Assembly: GCF_000425445.1 (NCBI RefSeq)
Contig: NZ_KE384378.1
Location: forward strand, 421,191 to 485,190
From: Flavobacterium denitrificans DSM 15936
GTDB taxonomy: Bacteria > Bacteroidota > Bacteroidia > Flavobacteriales > Flavobacteriaceae
DNA length: 64,000 nt
Direction: 5' to 3'
In this document: positions 52,813 through 60,758 of the stretch, piece by piece
How positions within the stretch are numbered: position 1 is the first letter of the stretch
Layout: each line of letters starts with the position of its first letter
Program-made: the position numbers and the translations under genes
The notes under the pieces: generated by a model
Told to the model about the DNA's origin: nothing
Databases searched by the model: none
The model's input: only the letters and a program-made list of their open reading frames with translations

Positions 52813-53428
52813 CGATATCAGCTTAGAACATATTTATGATTTCATGGAAAAAGGAAGCGTGAACAATGCTCCAGATTTCATTGTAGATTATCTTGAATTA
52901 CTTGATAAAGTTAGAGGTATGTTTTTGCGTATAGATCAATTTGGAAGCAAAGAATCTATTGTGAAGCATTTGATGTTGGTTGATAAGCTTTCGAGATACA
53001 AAGCTTCTCAGGTTTGTGATGAAGCACAGGAGTATTTTTATAACGATTGTAAGATTTCTAAAAAAGCCTGGAGAAATATTTATGCTGAAAAAGCTGAAAA
53101 GATGATCAATTTTGCAATGCTTACAGTTAAGGACGTTAACGACGCCCAAAAAGTGGTTAAAATGCTTCTTGATAATTTTGATTTGCGTGGAGGTAATGAA
53201 CCCGATAAGGAGGAATTGCCTGAAGGTATTTTTCAACCTCCTTTTGTAGTGTATTCTGCAGATGCAGAATTTTTGGGATTACCAAAAGTAAATAGGACGC
53301 TTCTTTCTGAAATGATTGATAAGTTTCCGGAATTGACCGAAAAAGAGAAAGTACAAATTAAACGTGAAGCTTTGATTCTTCCATTAAAAGTATTTCCAGA
53401 TGAGCAGGAAGACCCACGTAAGTCTTAA
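52802..53428 (+). CDS. terminase-associated protein
   Basis: 208 residues from ATG 52802 (11 bases inside the previous gene). Helical, with a middle HLMLVDKLSRYKASQVCDEAQEYFYND segment and a C-terminal VNRTLLSEMIDKFPELTEKEK. It overlaps the large terminase by 29 bases, so the three are translated as a unit. I infer a packaging role; it could be the real small subunit, with the previous gene a helper. Confidence 0.65.
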   Translation: MNINDISLEHIYDFMEKGSVNNAPDFIVDYLELLDKVRGMFLRIDQFGSKESIVKHLMLVDKLSRYKASQVCDEAQEYFYNDCKISKKAWRNIYAEKAEKMINFAMLTVKDVNDAQKVVKMLLDNFDLRGGNEPDKEELPEGIFQPPFVVYSADAEFLGLPKVNRTLLSEMIDKFPELTEKEKVQIKREALILPLKVFPDEQEDPRKS

Positions 53429-55103
53429 CGATAAAGATGTAAGCGGAAAGTTTGCTTCTTGGGTCAAACAGGTCATTTTCTTGATTTCGCCTAAACATTT
53501 GCGTTTGATTGCCGGGCGTGCCACGGCAAAAACATCTGATATCATTGCTGAACGTTCTCAGCATGTTTCCAGAGATATGCCTCGAAGTTATCAGGTTTTG
53601 GTTTCAGACACTTATGTCAACTGTCTGAAAAACATTGTACCCACTTTGCTAGAAGGATGGAACCGTAAAGGATGGTTTGAAGGTATTCACTATGTTACTG
53701 ATAAGCGACCTCCCTCCCATTTTAAACTTCCATATAAACCTGTTGAAATTTACAAACACACTATTTCTATTTACAATGGGTGTTTCTTTAATTTAGGTTC
53801 ACTAGATCAGCCGGGCGGACTTGCGGGAGGTTCTTACCAACATATGTATGGTGATGAAGCTCGTTTATTAAAATTCGACAAACTTAAAAAATTGACTCCT
53901 GCCATTCGTGGGGAATATCCTTTATTTGGTCATTCTGTTTATTATCGAGGTACGACATTTACGACCGACATGCCAAACATAATGGATGGTGATGAAGACT
54001 GGATTTTGCAGGATGAAAAGAACATGGATTTAGACCAGGTTAAATTGGCTCTTGAAGTGGGATTGGTTGTGAATGAAATCAAAAAAGAAATTTTGTCGCA
54101 TAAGCAAGTTGGGAATTTTGAAGCTATTGAAAAACTACAGATCAATTTAGCTAGATGGACTGAAAAATGGGTTCGCGTACGAAAGGATTTGACTTTTTTT
54201 TATGTGGTTTCTTCTCTTGTCAATGTCGATATTTTGACCGAAGGCTATTTTGCAGATAGTTTAAAAGCTTTGGGAATTGAAGAATTTAAAAGTGCTATTC
54301 TCTCGCTTAAAATTAATTTGAAGAAAGGTGAAAAATTCTATGGTAATTTGGGTGAACATCATTTTTATGATGATGGTGTAGTTTCTTCTTATTATGATAA
54401 ATTCCTGTTGACGGAGGAAATTGAGGAAAGTAGCTTGGCTTTGCGTTATATTGATCATAATTCTAAACTTGAGGGAGGAATGGATTTTGGTGATATGTGT
54501 AGCCTTATTATTGGTCAGCCTAGAGGAAGCTACTTGTATTGTTTGAAAGAATTCTACACTTTGGCGCCTGAAAATGAAGTGCAAATGGGAATAAAGTTCC
54601 GTGCTTTTTTTAAGCATCACAAAGTAAAAGTTCTGGATCTGTATTATGACCGATCGGGAAATGCAAACAGTAAAACGAAACGTGACTGGGCAAATGCAAT
54701 CAAAAATGCTATTGAGTGGGAAAACGGTGTAAAGGTTTGGACTGTTAATTTAATGTCGGAAGGGCAATCGACAATCTACCAGGAAGAAGAATACAATTTC
54801 GCCAAAGCTTTTATGGGCGAAACTGCTAAAGGGCTTTTGAAATTGAAGATTGATAAATTTCAGTGCAAGTGTCTGAAATCTTCACTTGAATTGACCAAAA
54901 TAAAAATTAGGATTGATCCTAAAGGTTCTAAGACAATTCATAAAGATAAGTCTACTGAAAGTTTGCCAATTTTATTGAGGCCGATGTATTCTACAAACTT
55001 CAGTGATGCGTTTAAATATTTTATTTATCGTAGAGCGTTTGTGGCGAAAGTTAATACTCATTCAACTTATTCGAGCACAGATCCTTTTGTTGTTGGGGAG
55101 TAG
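53400..55103 (+). CDS. terminase large subunit
   Basis: 567 residues. The N-terminal ATPase has a Walker-A-like loop GRATAKTSDI (about 42-51) and Walker B HMYGDEA (about 157-163), followed by a coupling-type GTTFTTDM. The C-terminal RNase-H-like nuclease shows GGMDFGDMCSLIIG with its first catalytic Asp (about 360) and VLDLYYDRSGNANSK with the second. It cuts concatemers and drives DNA into the procapsid. An unusual feature is the late position, behind the capsid gene. The overlap with the preceding gene fixes the start at ATG 53400. Confidence 0.9.
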   Translation: MSRKTHVSLNDKDVSGKFASWVKQVIFLISPKHLRLIAGRATAKTSDIIAERSQHVSRDMPRSYQVLVSDTYVNCLKNIVPTLLEGWNRKGWFEGIHYVTDKRPPSHFKLPYKPVEIYKHTISIYNGCFFNLGSLDQPGGLAGGSYQHMYGDEARLLKFDKLKKLTPAIRGEYPLFGHSVYYRGTTFTTDMPNIMDGDEDWILQDEKNMDLDQVKLALEVGLVVNEIKKEILSHKQVGNFEAIEKLQINLARWTEKWVRVRKDLTFFYVVSSLVNVDILTEGYFADSLKALGIEEFKSAILSLKINLKKGEKFYGNLGEHHFYDDGVVSSYYDKFLLTEEIEESSLALRYIDHNSKLEGGMDFGDMCSLIIGQPRGSYLYCLKEFYTLAPENEVQMGIKFRAFFKHHKVKVLDLYYDRSGNANSKTKRDWANAIKNAIEWENGVKVWTVNLMSEGQSTIYQEEEYNFAKAFMGETAKGLLKLKIDKFQCKCLKSSLELTKIKIRIDPKGSKTIHKDKSTESLPILLRPMYSTNFSDAFKYFIYRRAFVAKVNTHSTYSSTDPFVVGE

Positions 55104-55136
55104 ATTATTTGTATTTTTGAATATAAATAAAATAAT

Positions 55137-55409
55137 ATGGAAATATTAAACGAAAATCAAGGCATTCAATTCAATGAAGATTACTACTTTGAAAAAAATG
55201 ACATACTAAATTTAATAAGACTTCAAAAACAGCTTTTAATAGAAGAAAATATTGTTTGTGATTTAAACGAATGCGCTAATATTTGGCAGAGACATTCAAA
55301 TGATTTATCAGCAAGTTGGCTGTTTTTTCCAGAAAATGATCAATCTATTTTAAATCAAATTAAAACTTCGAGCTATTTTACAAACTTCAGAGAATATTCT
55401 GAAGAATAA
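55137..55409 (+). CDS. small hypothetical late protein
   Basis: 90 residues, acidic (MEILNENQGIQFNEDYYF). TATTTTTG about 25 bp upstream is a perfect -7 box, so it may have its own promoter. It ends before a two-way terminator pair that separates it from the minus-strand island. No domain. Confidence 0.58.
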   Translation: MEILNENQGIQFNEDYYFEKNDILNLIRLQKQLLIEENIVCDLNECANIWQRHSNDLSASWLFFPENDQSILNQIKTSSYFTNFREYSEE

Positions 55410-55428
55410 AAAATTAATTCCGCTTTCA

Positions 55429-55462
55429 ATCCGCCCGATGCCCCCGCTTCGGGCGGATTTTT
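55429..55462 (+). terminator. plus-strand terminator
   Basis: Ten-base-pair stem ATCCGCCCGA / TCGGGCGGAT with a 10-nt loop followed by T7. It ends the terminase transcript. Confidence 0.92.
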
Positions 55463-55470
55463 TTGATTAA

Positions 55471-55495
55471 AAAACGGCTTGAAATAAGCCGTTTT
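55471..55495 (-). terminator. minus-strand terminator of the accessory island
   Basis: Perfect stem AAAACGGCTT / AAGCCGTTTT with a 5-nt loop, T-rich on the minus strand, at the end of the methylase-like gene. Confidence 0.85.
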
Positions 55496-56147
55496 AAGCG
55501 TTGTTGTAGTAAAGAATGGAATAAGTTTTGTTTTTCCAAAATTCATAGTTTGTAGCGAGGGAAAAGCGGGGTTTATCCATTAATAAAGCATTATGACAGT
55601 GTATCTCTGCCCGTATTTCATGAAAGCATAAATTTATGGCTGTCATTTTGCAACAAATTGGGTCTAAATCTTCGCAAACATAATAGTTTCCTTTTGTTAC
55701 ATGATTAGATGCTAAAACCATACGGCCACTTCCGCTACACGGCTCGTTTATCGTTTTTCCAAAATCATCCTTATCAATTACAAAACTTGCCATCATTGTA
55801 CAAATTGCTTTTGGCGTAAAGAACTGACCAAAATTTGATTTTTTGTAATTGCCTGTTAAGCATTCGTAATATTCGCCTAATGGGTCGCACCAATCGTTTA
55901 TTATTCGACTATTTTCATAAATTATTACAAGCTCTGCAAACAGTTTGCAAAAGGTTTCCAGCTCCGAACGGCTGTATTTTTTGATAGTTTCAAAATATAA
56001 AGGTTCTTGTGTGCCTCGTGCCATTGCGCAAATAATGAGCGTTAGTAAATCGTCGAAAACTTGGTTTAAATTATGTTTGTATTCGAATCCAAAAAACAAG
56101 GAGTTAAATTTTTTTAACTCCTTTGGAATGTCTCTAGTTTTTAACAT
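55494..56147 (-). CDS. N-6 DNA-methylase-like protein without a recognisable catalytic NPPY motif
   Basis: 217 residues. SAM motif I is clear (TINEPCSGSGRMVLA), with the upstream GQFFTPKAICTMMA typical of HsdM-like type I/II adenine methylases, and the acidic loop (CEDLDPICCKMTAINL). The catalytic (N/D)PP(Y/F) motif IV expected about 25-30 residues later is not found; the protein ends at YSILYYNNA. It is therefore either truncated in function (SAM binding only) or uses another site. It overlaps the ArdC-like gene by 14 bases. Probably an anti-restriction or regulatory function; this is inference. Confidence 0.8.
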   Translation of the reverse strand: MLKTRDIPKELKKFNSLFFGFEYKHNLNQVFDDLLTLIICAMARGTQEPLYFETIKKYSRSELETFCKLFAELVIIYENSRIINDWCDPLGEYYECLTGNYKKSNFGQFFTPKAICTMMASFVIDKDDFGKTINEPCSGSGRMVLASNHVTKGNYYVCEDLDPICCKMTAINLCFHEIRAEIHCHNALLMDKPRFSLATNYEFWKNKTYSILYYNNA

Positions 56148-56487
56148 CGACTTTCTGTACTTGGGCATTTGAAAAAAGATAACAAAGCGGATAGAATGAA
56201 AATTCCTTTTCTTCCTCTGTTTTGGGTTCTGCTTGGTCTTGATTGCTTTTGCGTTTTCTTCCCCACACTAAAAAAGCTTTCTCTCCTTTCTGAACTCTGA
56301 AACCTTTTTTTATCCATTCTTGAAAGGTGTTAAACTCTCGGTGCTGGTCTTTACTGTAAAAATCTTCAATTAGAATCGAATTAATATTTCTGGGTTCGTC
56401 TTCCATTGCCTGAATTTCTTTAGCAACTTTTGAAAGGGCAATTAAACTTTTTTTCTTTTCGATGTGTTCGGCTTTCTTGTCTGTCAT
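56134..56487 (-). CDS. ArdC-like N-terminal domain protein
   Basis: 117 residues. The region EFNTFQEWIKKGFRVQKGEKAFLVWGRKRK, about residues 53-84, matches the ssDNA-binding N-terminal domain of ArdC-type antirestriction proteins (W.k.G..VkKGeka..v). The metalloprotease domain of full ArdC is absent. Full-length ArdC protects incoming single-stranded DNA from restriction. It is coupled to the methylase-like gene. The ArdC link is by motif only. Confidence 0.78.
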   Translation of the reverse strand: MTDKKAEHIEKKKSLIALSKVAKEIQAMEDEPRNINSILIEDFYSKDQHREFNTFQEWIKKGFRVQKGEKAFLVWGRKRKSNQDQAEPKTEEEKEFSFYPLCYLFSNAQVQKVDVKN

Positions 56488-56490
56488 GGC

Positions 56491-56676
56491 TTATATATTT
56501 GTAATGATTAATTGATTTTTTGATACTTTAACGGTTACATTTTGCCCGATTTCAAAACCTGCCTTTTGCATCCAATTGCCTGAAAGAGTTAATTTTGGCT
56601 TGTGACTTTTGTTCCAAAGATTACGGACATATTTTGAGGATATTTTTAATTTTCTAGATTTAAAAAATATATCCAT
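56491..56676 (-). CDS. SymE-like / AbrB-fold small protein
   Basis: 61 residues from ATG 56676: KLKISSKYVRNLWNKSHKPK, then LTLSGNWMQKAGFEIGQNV and VKVSKNQLIITN. This is the SymE-type toxin layout (PxLxLxGxWLxxAGFxxGxxVxVxVxxGxLxI), an AbrB-like fold. Chromosomal SymE proteins are SOS-induced RNA-cleaving or DNA-condensing toxins; no antisense RNA or antitoxin can be assigned here. The start overlaps the next gene upstream by 17 bases. An in-frame ATG further up (56814) would overlap more. Confidence 0.82.
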   Translation of the reverse strand: MDIFFKSRKLKISSKYVRNLWNKSHKPKLTLSGNWMQKAGFEIGQNVTVKVSKNQLIITNI

Positions 56677-56887
56677 TGTAATCGCTTTTTTGATTTGTAT
56701 TGTCTTGAATAAATAGTTCTGCAATTGCTTGAGCTTTGTTGAAAGCCCTTTTTGCTTGAGATTTATAATAACTGTAATCAGAGTAATTAAAAAGAAAAGA
56801 ATATCCTTTTTCATGTAATGTTGCTTTTACTTGCTCGGATAATTTAAAAGCATTATTTTTGTTGCTGTTAGGTTGTACGTGCGTCAT
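56660..56887 (-). CDS. small hypothetical protein in the accessory island
   Basis: 75 residues, start MTHVQPNSNKNNAFKLSEQ, basic and helical (YYKSQAKRAFNKAQAIAEL). It overlaps the SymE-like gene by 17 bases. No family recognised; a regulatory partner is conceivable. Confidence 0.6.
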   Translation of the reverse strand: MTHVQPNSNKNNAFKLSEQVKATLHEKGYSFLFNYSDYSYYKSQAKRAFNKAQAIAELFIQDNTNQKSDYNGYIF

Positions 56888-56910
56888 GGCTTGTATAATT
56901 TAAGTGATTT

Positions 56911-56944
56911 AAAACCCTCTAAGCTTCGACCTTTAGAGGGTTTT
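56911..56944 (-). terminator. terminator inside the accessory island
   Basis: Perfect 11-bp stem AAAACCCTCTA / TAGAGGGTTTT with a 12-nt loop. It lies between the first island gene and the remaining four, so part of the transcripts may stop there. Confidence 0.8.
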
Positions 56945-56960
56945 CTTGTTTTACTGCTCG

Positions 56961-57368
56961 CTAGATTTGAAAGGTTAAAATCTCGTTTTCTGCTTCGTCG
57001 AGTAAAATTTTTAACTCGTTTTGTGCTTCTCGGTTCAACTTATCAATTACGATTGAGTTTCTAATTTCGAACTCGAAACCTTGGGCATTTTTAAAAGTGA
57101 TTTTTGCATTGGTTTTGTCGTTTCCTGCTTCGAACATTTTCAAGTCGTTCCACTTTTCTTTTAGCGTTTTAAAACGTTTTGAAAGCGCTTCAAAATGCGC
57201 TACAGCTTGAATTCTGTCCTCTGCTGTTTTGGGTGGCTCAGGTGCGAACTTTTCAATTAGTGCGAGTGTGGCGGTTTTCTTCTCCGCTTGGGTAGGTTCT
57301 GTAGGTTTTACAATTGGTAATGTTTTACCGTTTTCCACTTTTTTTTGTGCTTGAATCTGTGTGCTCAT
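56961..57368 (-). CDS. hypothetical protein, first gene of the accessory island
   Basis: 135 residues. The N-terminal third is polar and Pro/Lys-rich (disordered); the rest is helical (AVAHFEALSKRFKTLKEKWNDLK) with a likely beta hairpin (ITFKNAQGFEFEIRN). It resembles short single-strand-binding helper proteins of Bacteroidetes elements, but I cannot name it. The palindrome TCGTATATATACGA lies 45 bp upstream. Confidence 0.62.
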   Translation of the reverse strand: MSTQIQAQKKVENGKTLPIVKPTEPTQAEKKTATLALIEKFAPEPPKTAEDRIQAVAHFEALSKRFKTLKEKWNDLKMFEAGNDKTNAKITFKNAQGFEFEIRNSIVIDKLNREAQNELKILLDEAENEILTFQI

Positions 57369-57412
57369 AATTTATAATTTAGTGATTTTCAATACTTAAA
57401 GATACAAAAAAG

Positions 57413-57426
57413 TCGTATATATACGA
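57413..57426. promoter_or_regulatory. operator-like palindrome before the accessory island
   Basis: TCGTATATATACGA is a perfect 14-bp palindrome preceded by AAAAAG. On the minus strand TATCTTTA (57397-57404) lies downstream of it as a possible -7 box for the island. A 13/14 match is found at 62161-62174. Confidence 0.55.
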
Positions 57427-57565
57427 AATATTAAGACAAAAAATTGACACTATTTTACTTAAATTCAGCAATATAGAATCAATTTAAATAAGTAGAATTA
57501 CCAATTAAAAAGTTTATAAAAGTTACACTTTAAAAAAAACTAAAATCATAAAAATCTGAAAATCA

Positions 57566-57599
57566 ACAAACAAACCCTAATATAAAAGGGTTCGTTTGT
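57566..57599. terminator. hairpin upstream of the portal operon
   Basis: ACAAACAAACCCT (57566-57578) pairs with AGGGTTCGTTTGT (57587-57599), 12 of 13 bases, 8-nt loop, then GTTTTTG. It may stop stray transcription between the island and the portal operon. Confidence 0.6.
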
Positions 57600-57805
57600 G
57601 TTTTTGTGATTAAAAATACCGTCCCGCTCAAAATCGTGTTTCTCTTTACCTCCTGACCGATTTTTTAGAGATATGACGCAAGGCGACCATCCGTCCCACC
57701 AATTAGCGCTGGCATAGCCTAACCTTATCCCTTGTTATCGCTTATGTCACACCATATTAGCAGTGGTAACACTAACATTGTAGAACATTAACAATAGGTA
57801 ATTAC
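57600..57805. other. non-coding, less AT-rich stretch before the portal operon
   Basis: This 206-bp segment has noticeably more G+C than its surroundings (for example GACGCAAGGCGACCATCCG) and no open frame above 16 codons on either strand. It lies between the large terminase/accessory island and the portal gene. It contains a late-promoter copy at 57742. A packaging site or small RNA is possible, but nothing shows it directly. Confidence 0.4.
57742..57780 (+). promoter_or_regulatory. late-promoter motif copy 4
   Basis: TTATGTCACA at 57742-57751 and TAACATTG at 57773-57780 (five of six conserved -7 positions) at exactly 31 nt offset. The first start codon of the portal operon (GTG 57806) lies 64 bp after the motif start. 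Confidence 0.65.
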
Positions 57806-58084
57806 GTGCAACAATCAATAAAGCTTTATGATGCATTGAAGAAGATGCGAAGGTTAACCGAATTGGGAATACCCTTCTCTTTTCAATTCCTTTCATACAA
57901 CGAAACAAGACATGCCTCAGACGGCTATAAAAATGTTGTGAATGCTCAGTTAAGGAAGGGTTATCGTGATGATCAGAGCGATAAAGCTGATATACTTATT
58001 GGTTATGTAAATAGTTTGGGTCAGAACAGATGGTTCTACTTGCCATTGCTTACAACCTTTAACGGACTAAAAATACAACCATAG
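57806..58084 (+). CDS. hypothetical protein opening the portal operon
   Basis: 92 residues from a GTG start. Basic, mixed alpha/beta (ALKKMRRLTELGIPFSFQFLSYNETRHA). It resembles small proteins that precede portal genes in Bacteroidetes phages, to my recollection; function unknown. It ends 2 bp before the portal start. Confidence 0.62.
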   Translation: MQQSIKLYDALKKMRRLTELGIPFSFQFLSYNETRHASDGYKNVVNAQLRKGYRDDQSDKADILIGYVNSLGQNRWFYLPLLTTFNGLKIQP

Positions 58085-58086
58085 TT

Positions 58087-59454
58087 ATGAATATAGAGTA
58101 CATTGGTAGAGATGCCATCATCGAAACAGATAACGTTGTTTTTACTTATCAAGTAAGTGAACAGCCACGAGATTTCTATAAGCTAAAGCAAAACGATGAC
58201 AATCTTGATTGGAATAATGCGTATAACTATATCGGCGACTACATTGTCTATCCCTATGGATGCAATGATGATCTTCCGGATATCATAAAGAAGACAGTTC
58301 AAACCAATTACATTGCTCCTGGCATACTCAAAAAGAAAACACAATTACTTTGGGGATTAGGCCCTGCACTTTACAAAGAGAAAGTAACTCCGACTGGCAT
58401 TGAGCGCGAATGGATTGAAGATGAAGACGTAATGAATTGGTTAGAGTCTTGGGACTATCTGACTTATTTAACCAAATGCTGTGTAGACTTTCACCACATA
58501 GAGGGTGTGTTCTCACGTTATGAGTTAACTAAAGGGAATCGAATTGGTAAAAACTTTATTGCGAAGTTAGTTCATTGTTATGCTGATAGAAATCGACTGG
58601 CTTCTAAAAAAGAATCTAAGTCTAGAGATGCCACTCATGTTGTAGCAACAGATTGGTCTTTTAATACTGCTAATTCTTTGACTGATTTCAAAGTATATCC
58701 TTTGTTTGACTTTACTGATCCTTTTAAAAATCGTAATTCGGTATTGTACTCAAATATGTATAGTTTCTGTACGGATTACTACACTGTTCCAGATTTATAC
58801 GGTTCTTTAGAATGGCTTAATCGCTCAACTGCAATACCATTAATTTTCAAAGCCCTTTCTAAAAATTCAATCAATCTTAAATATCACATTGTTTCGCCTC
58901 AAGCTTTTTGGGATAAAAAGAAAGTAGAAATTGAAGAAAGCTGTTCTCAGAGAGGAATACAGTATAAAGACAGTATGCTTTTAGAATATCAAAAAGCATT
59001 CTTGGAAAAAATGTCTGTAGTATTATCAGGTGATGAAAACGCAGGAAAGTATCTTCATACAACAAAAAGTTTTACTGTTGATGGAACTAACTTACTTGAA
59101 CATGGTTGGGAGATTCGCGTAATTGATCAAAATATAAAAGATTTTGTTGATGCACAAATCAAACTTTCAGAACGAGCTGATTATGCTTTATCAGGTGCGC
59201 TTGGTGTGCATACTGCCTTAGGAAATGTTTCAGTTGGTGGTAAGAGTGATAGCGGCTCTGAACAACTTTATGCGTTAAAAAATTACTTGTTAACCGGTGT
59301 CGATATGCCTGAGCTGATTGTAATGAAAGCAATTAACTATGCAATCAAAGCTAATTGGCCAGACAAGAAAATAAAATTAGGGTTTTGCCATGTTGCGCCA
59401 GAACGTGAGCAGGATGTGACAGAAAGTAAACGAATGAAAAATCAAGTAGCCTAA
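58087..59454 (+). CDS. probable portal protein
   Basis: 455 residues. The region WNNAYNYIGDYIVYPYGCNDDLPDIIKK and the following helix-rich part (NYIAPGILKKKTQLLWG, YLTYLTKCCVDFHHIEGVF) fit the wing and stem arrangement of phage portals, and the C-terminal part (ALGVHTALGNVSVGGKSDSGSEQLYALKN) matches the clip/crown helices seen in related portals. Portals form the dodecameric DNA gate where terminase docks. No strict motif exists for this family, so the call uses length, pattern and place next to the terminase. Its stop overlaps the next start (TAATGA). Confidence 0.7.
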   Translation: MNIEYIGRDAIIETDNVVFTYQVSEQPRDFYKLKQNDDNLDWNNAYNYIGDYIVYPYGCNDDLPDIIKKTVQTNYIAPGILKKKTQLLWGLGPALYKEKVTPTGIEREWIEDEDVMNWLESWDYLTYLTKCCVDFHHIEGVFSRYELTKGNRIGKNFIAKLVHCYADRNRLASKKESKSRDATHVVATDWSFNTANSLTDFKVYPLFDFTDPFKNRNSVLYSNMYSFCTDYYTVPDLYGSLEWLNRSTAIPLIFKALSKNSINLKYHIVSPQAFWDKKKVEIEESCSQRGIQYKDSMLLEYQKAFLEKMSVVLSGDENAGKYLHTTKSFTVDGTNLLEHGWEIRVIDQNIKDFVDAQIKLSERADYALSGALGVHTALGNVSVGGKSDSGSEQLYALKNYLLTGVDMPELIVMKAINYAIKANWPDKKIKLGFCHVAPEREQDVTESKRMKNQVA

Positions 59455-60437
59455 TGAAACTATTATTTAAAACTGGAAATGATGGCAATGCCGAATTAAA
59501 ACAACTTTTGGGTTTTATTAATGCCGATTTAAAAATCGACAACATGATGGCTGATATTCGCACGGCTACAAAGGAAGTGATAAAACTAATTGGAAAAGAA
59601 GTTTATGATTTAGCCGTCGAAGCATATGAAGAAACAGCCTCTTCAGAAGAAAACAAAGAATTTGTTGATGCCGTTCGTTATCCTATTGCGGTGAATGCCT
59701 ATAGATTAATTGCTCCAAGCAATGATTTGGCTCATACGAACAACGGTCGCAAAATGAAACAAGACGATTCAGAAAAGCTTCCATTTGAATGGATGCTTGA
59801 TCGCGATAATAAATCACTAGAACGCAGATATTATCGTGGCTTAGATGATTTAATTGATTTCCTAGACAATTCTGAAGAAAATGATGAATTGTACATTACA
59901 TGGACTGATTCTGATGCATTCAAAAAAACCAATGAACTCTTTATTAGAACCGTCGATGAGTTTGATGAATTTTTTCCAATCAAATCAAGATTACTACTAA
60001 TAAAATTAGAACCTGGTATTTCCAATTGTGAGCAATACGAAATTAAGCCTCGTGTTGGTAAAGATAAAATGAATGCTCTAAAAGAAAGCCTGAAAGAAAA
60101 TGATGAGATAACAGATGAAACCGATTTAGAATTACTTCGTTTAATTCGCAAAGCATCGGTAGCGTATTCTATGGCGTGGTCAATGCCTCGTTTATCAGTG
60201 CAATTATATCCTGAAGGGGTACTGCAATTTGCAGTCAGTGATCAAACAACCACTCAAGTAAAAAAACCAAGTGTAAAATCTGAAGTCGAAGCTGCAAGAC
60301 AAGCATTCGCCAATGATGCTGAAAAAGTCTTTATAGAAATTGAAAATCTTTTATCTCCAGATCCCGAACCGATCATTAACTGTAACAATTCAATATTGCC
60401 TGAAATAATATCAGGCAACAACTTTATGTCAACTTAA
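59454..60437 (+). CDS. virion structural protein, head-tail region
   Basis: 327 residues, start overlapping the portal stop. N-terminal helices (MMADIRTATKEVIKLIGKEVYDLAVEAYEE) and an acidic middle (DLIDFLDNSEENDELYITW). Alpha-helical, no motif. It resembles proteins of Bacteroidetes phages that follow the portal and may build the connector; not certain. Confidence 0.6.
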   Translation: MKLLFKTGNDGNAELKQLLGFINADLKIDNMMADIRTATKEVIKLIGKEVYDLAVEAYEETASSEENKEFVDAVRYPIAVNAYRLIAPSNDLAHTNNGRKMKQDDSEKLPFEWMLDRDNKSLERRYYRGLDDLIDFLDNSEENDELYITWTDSDAFKKTNELFIRTVDEFDEFFPIKSRLLLIKLEPGISNCEQYEIKPRVGKDKMNALKESLKENDEITDETDLELLRLIRKASVAYSMAWSMPRLSVQLYPEGVLQFAVSDQTTTQVKKPSVKSEVEAARQAFANDAEKVFIEIENLLSPDPEPIINCNNSILPEIISGNNFMST

Positions 60438-60448
60438 AACCAATAATA

Positions 60449-60757
60449 ATGAAGCCAATTATCCACAAAATTGCTAATTTTTTCAAGTACCTACTCCATT
60501 ATCGAAAAAACCGCAGATTCGAACAAATCAACAAAAAATTATCCAAAAAGGTAGATGATATTGAGGTTGATAAAATCATATTGAAAGGCGAAATCGTTCA
60601 GATGGTACGTAAATACCTGAAGCTTGACGCAAAATCAGAATATATTCCGAAAGAATATAAAAACAAAGCAGAAATACGCGAACAGGTTTTATATAAGTTT
60701 GGGGATCGTATGAAAAAACTTAATGTAAAAATCAATGCAAAATTAGAATTGGTTTAG
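60449..60757 (+). CDS. small basic hypothetical protein
   Basis: 102 residues, very basic with coiled-coil-like helices (RRFEQINKKLSKKVDDIEVDKI). No domain recognised. It ends 1 bp before the next gene; late operon context suggests a structural or assembly role. Confidence 0.58.
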   Translation: MKPIIHKIANFFKYLLHYRKNRRFEQINKKLSKKVDDIEVDKIILKGEIVQMVRKYLKLDAKSEYIPKEYKNKAEIREQVLYKFGDRMKKLNVKINAKLELV

Positions 60758-60758
60758 T

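Noticed and set aside
28628..57773. Exact 13-mer CAGTGGTAACACT at 28628 and 57761
   Set aside because: One pair of 13-mers in 64 kb is expected by chance, and the contexts (end of a gene versus a promoter spacer) do not match.
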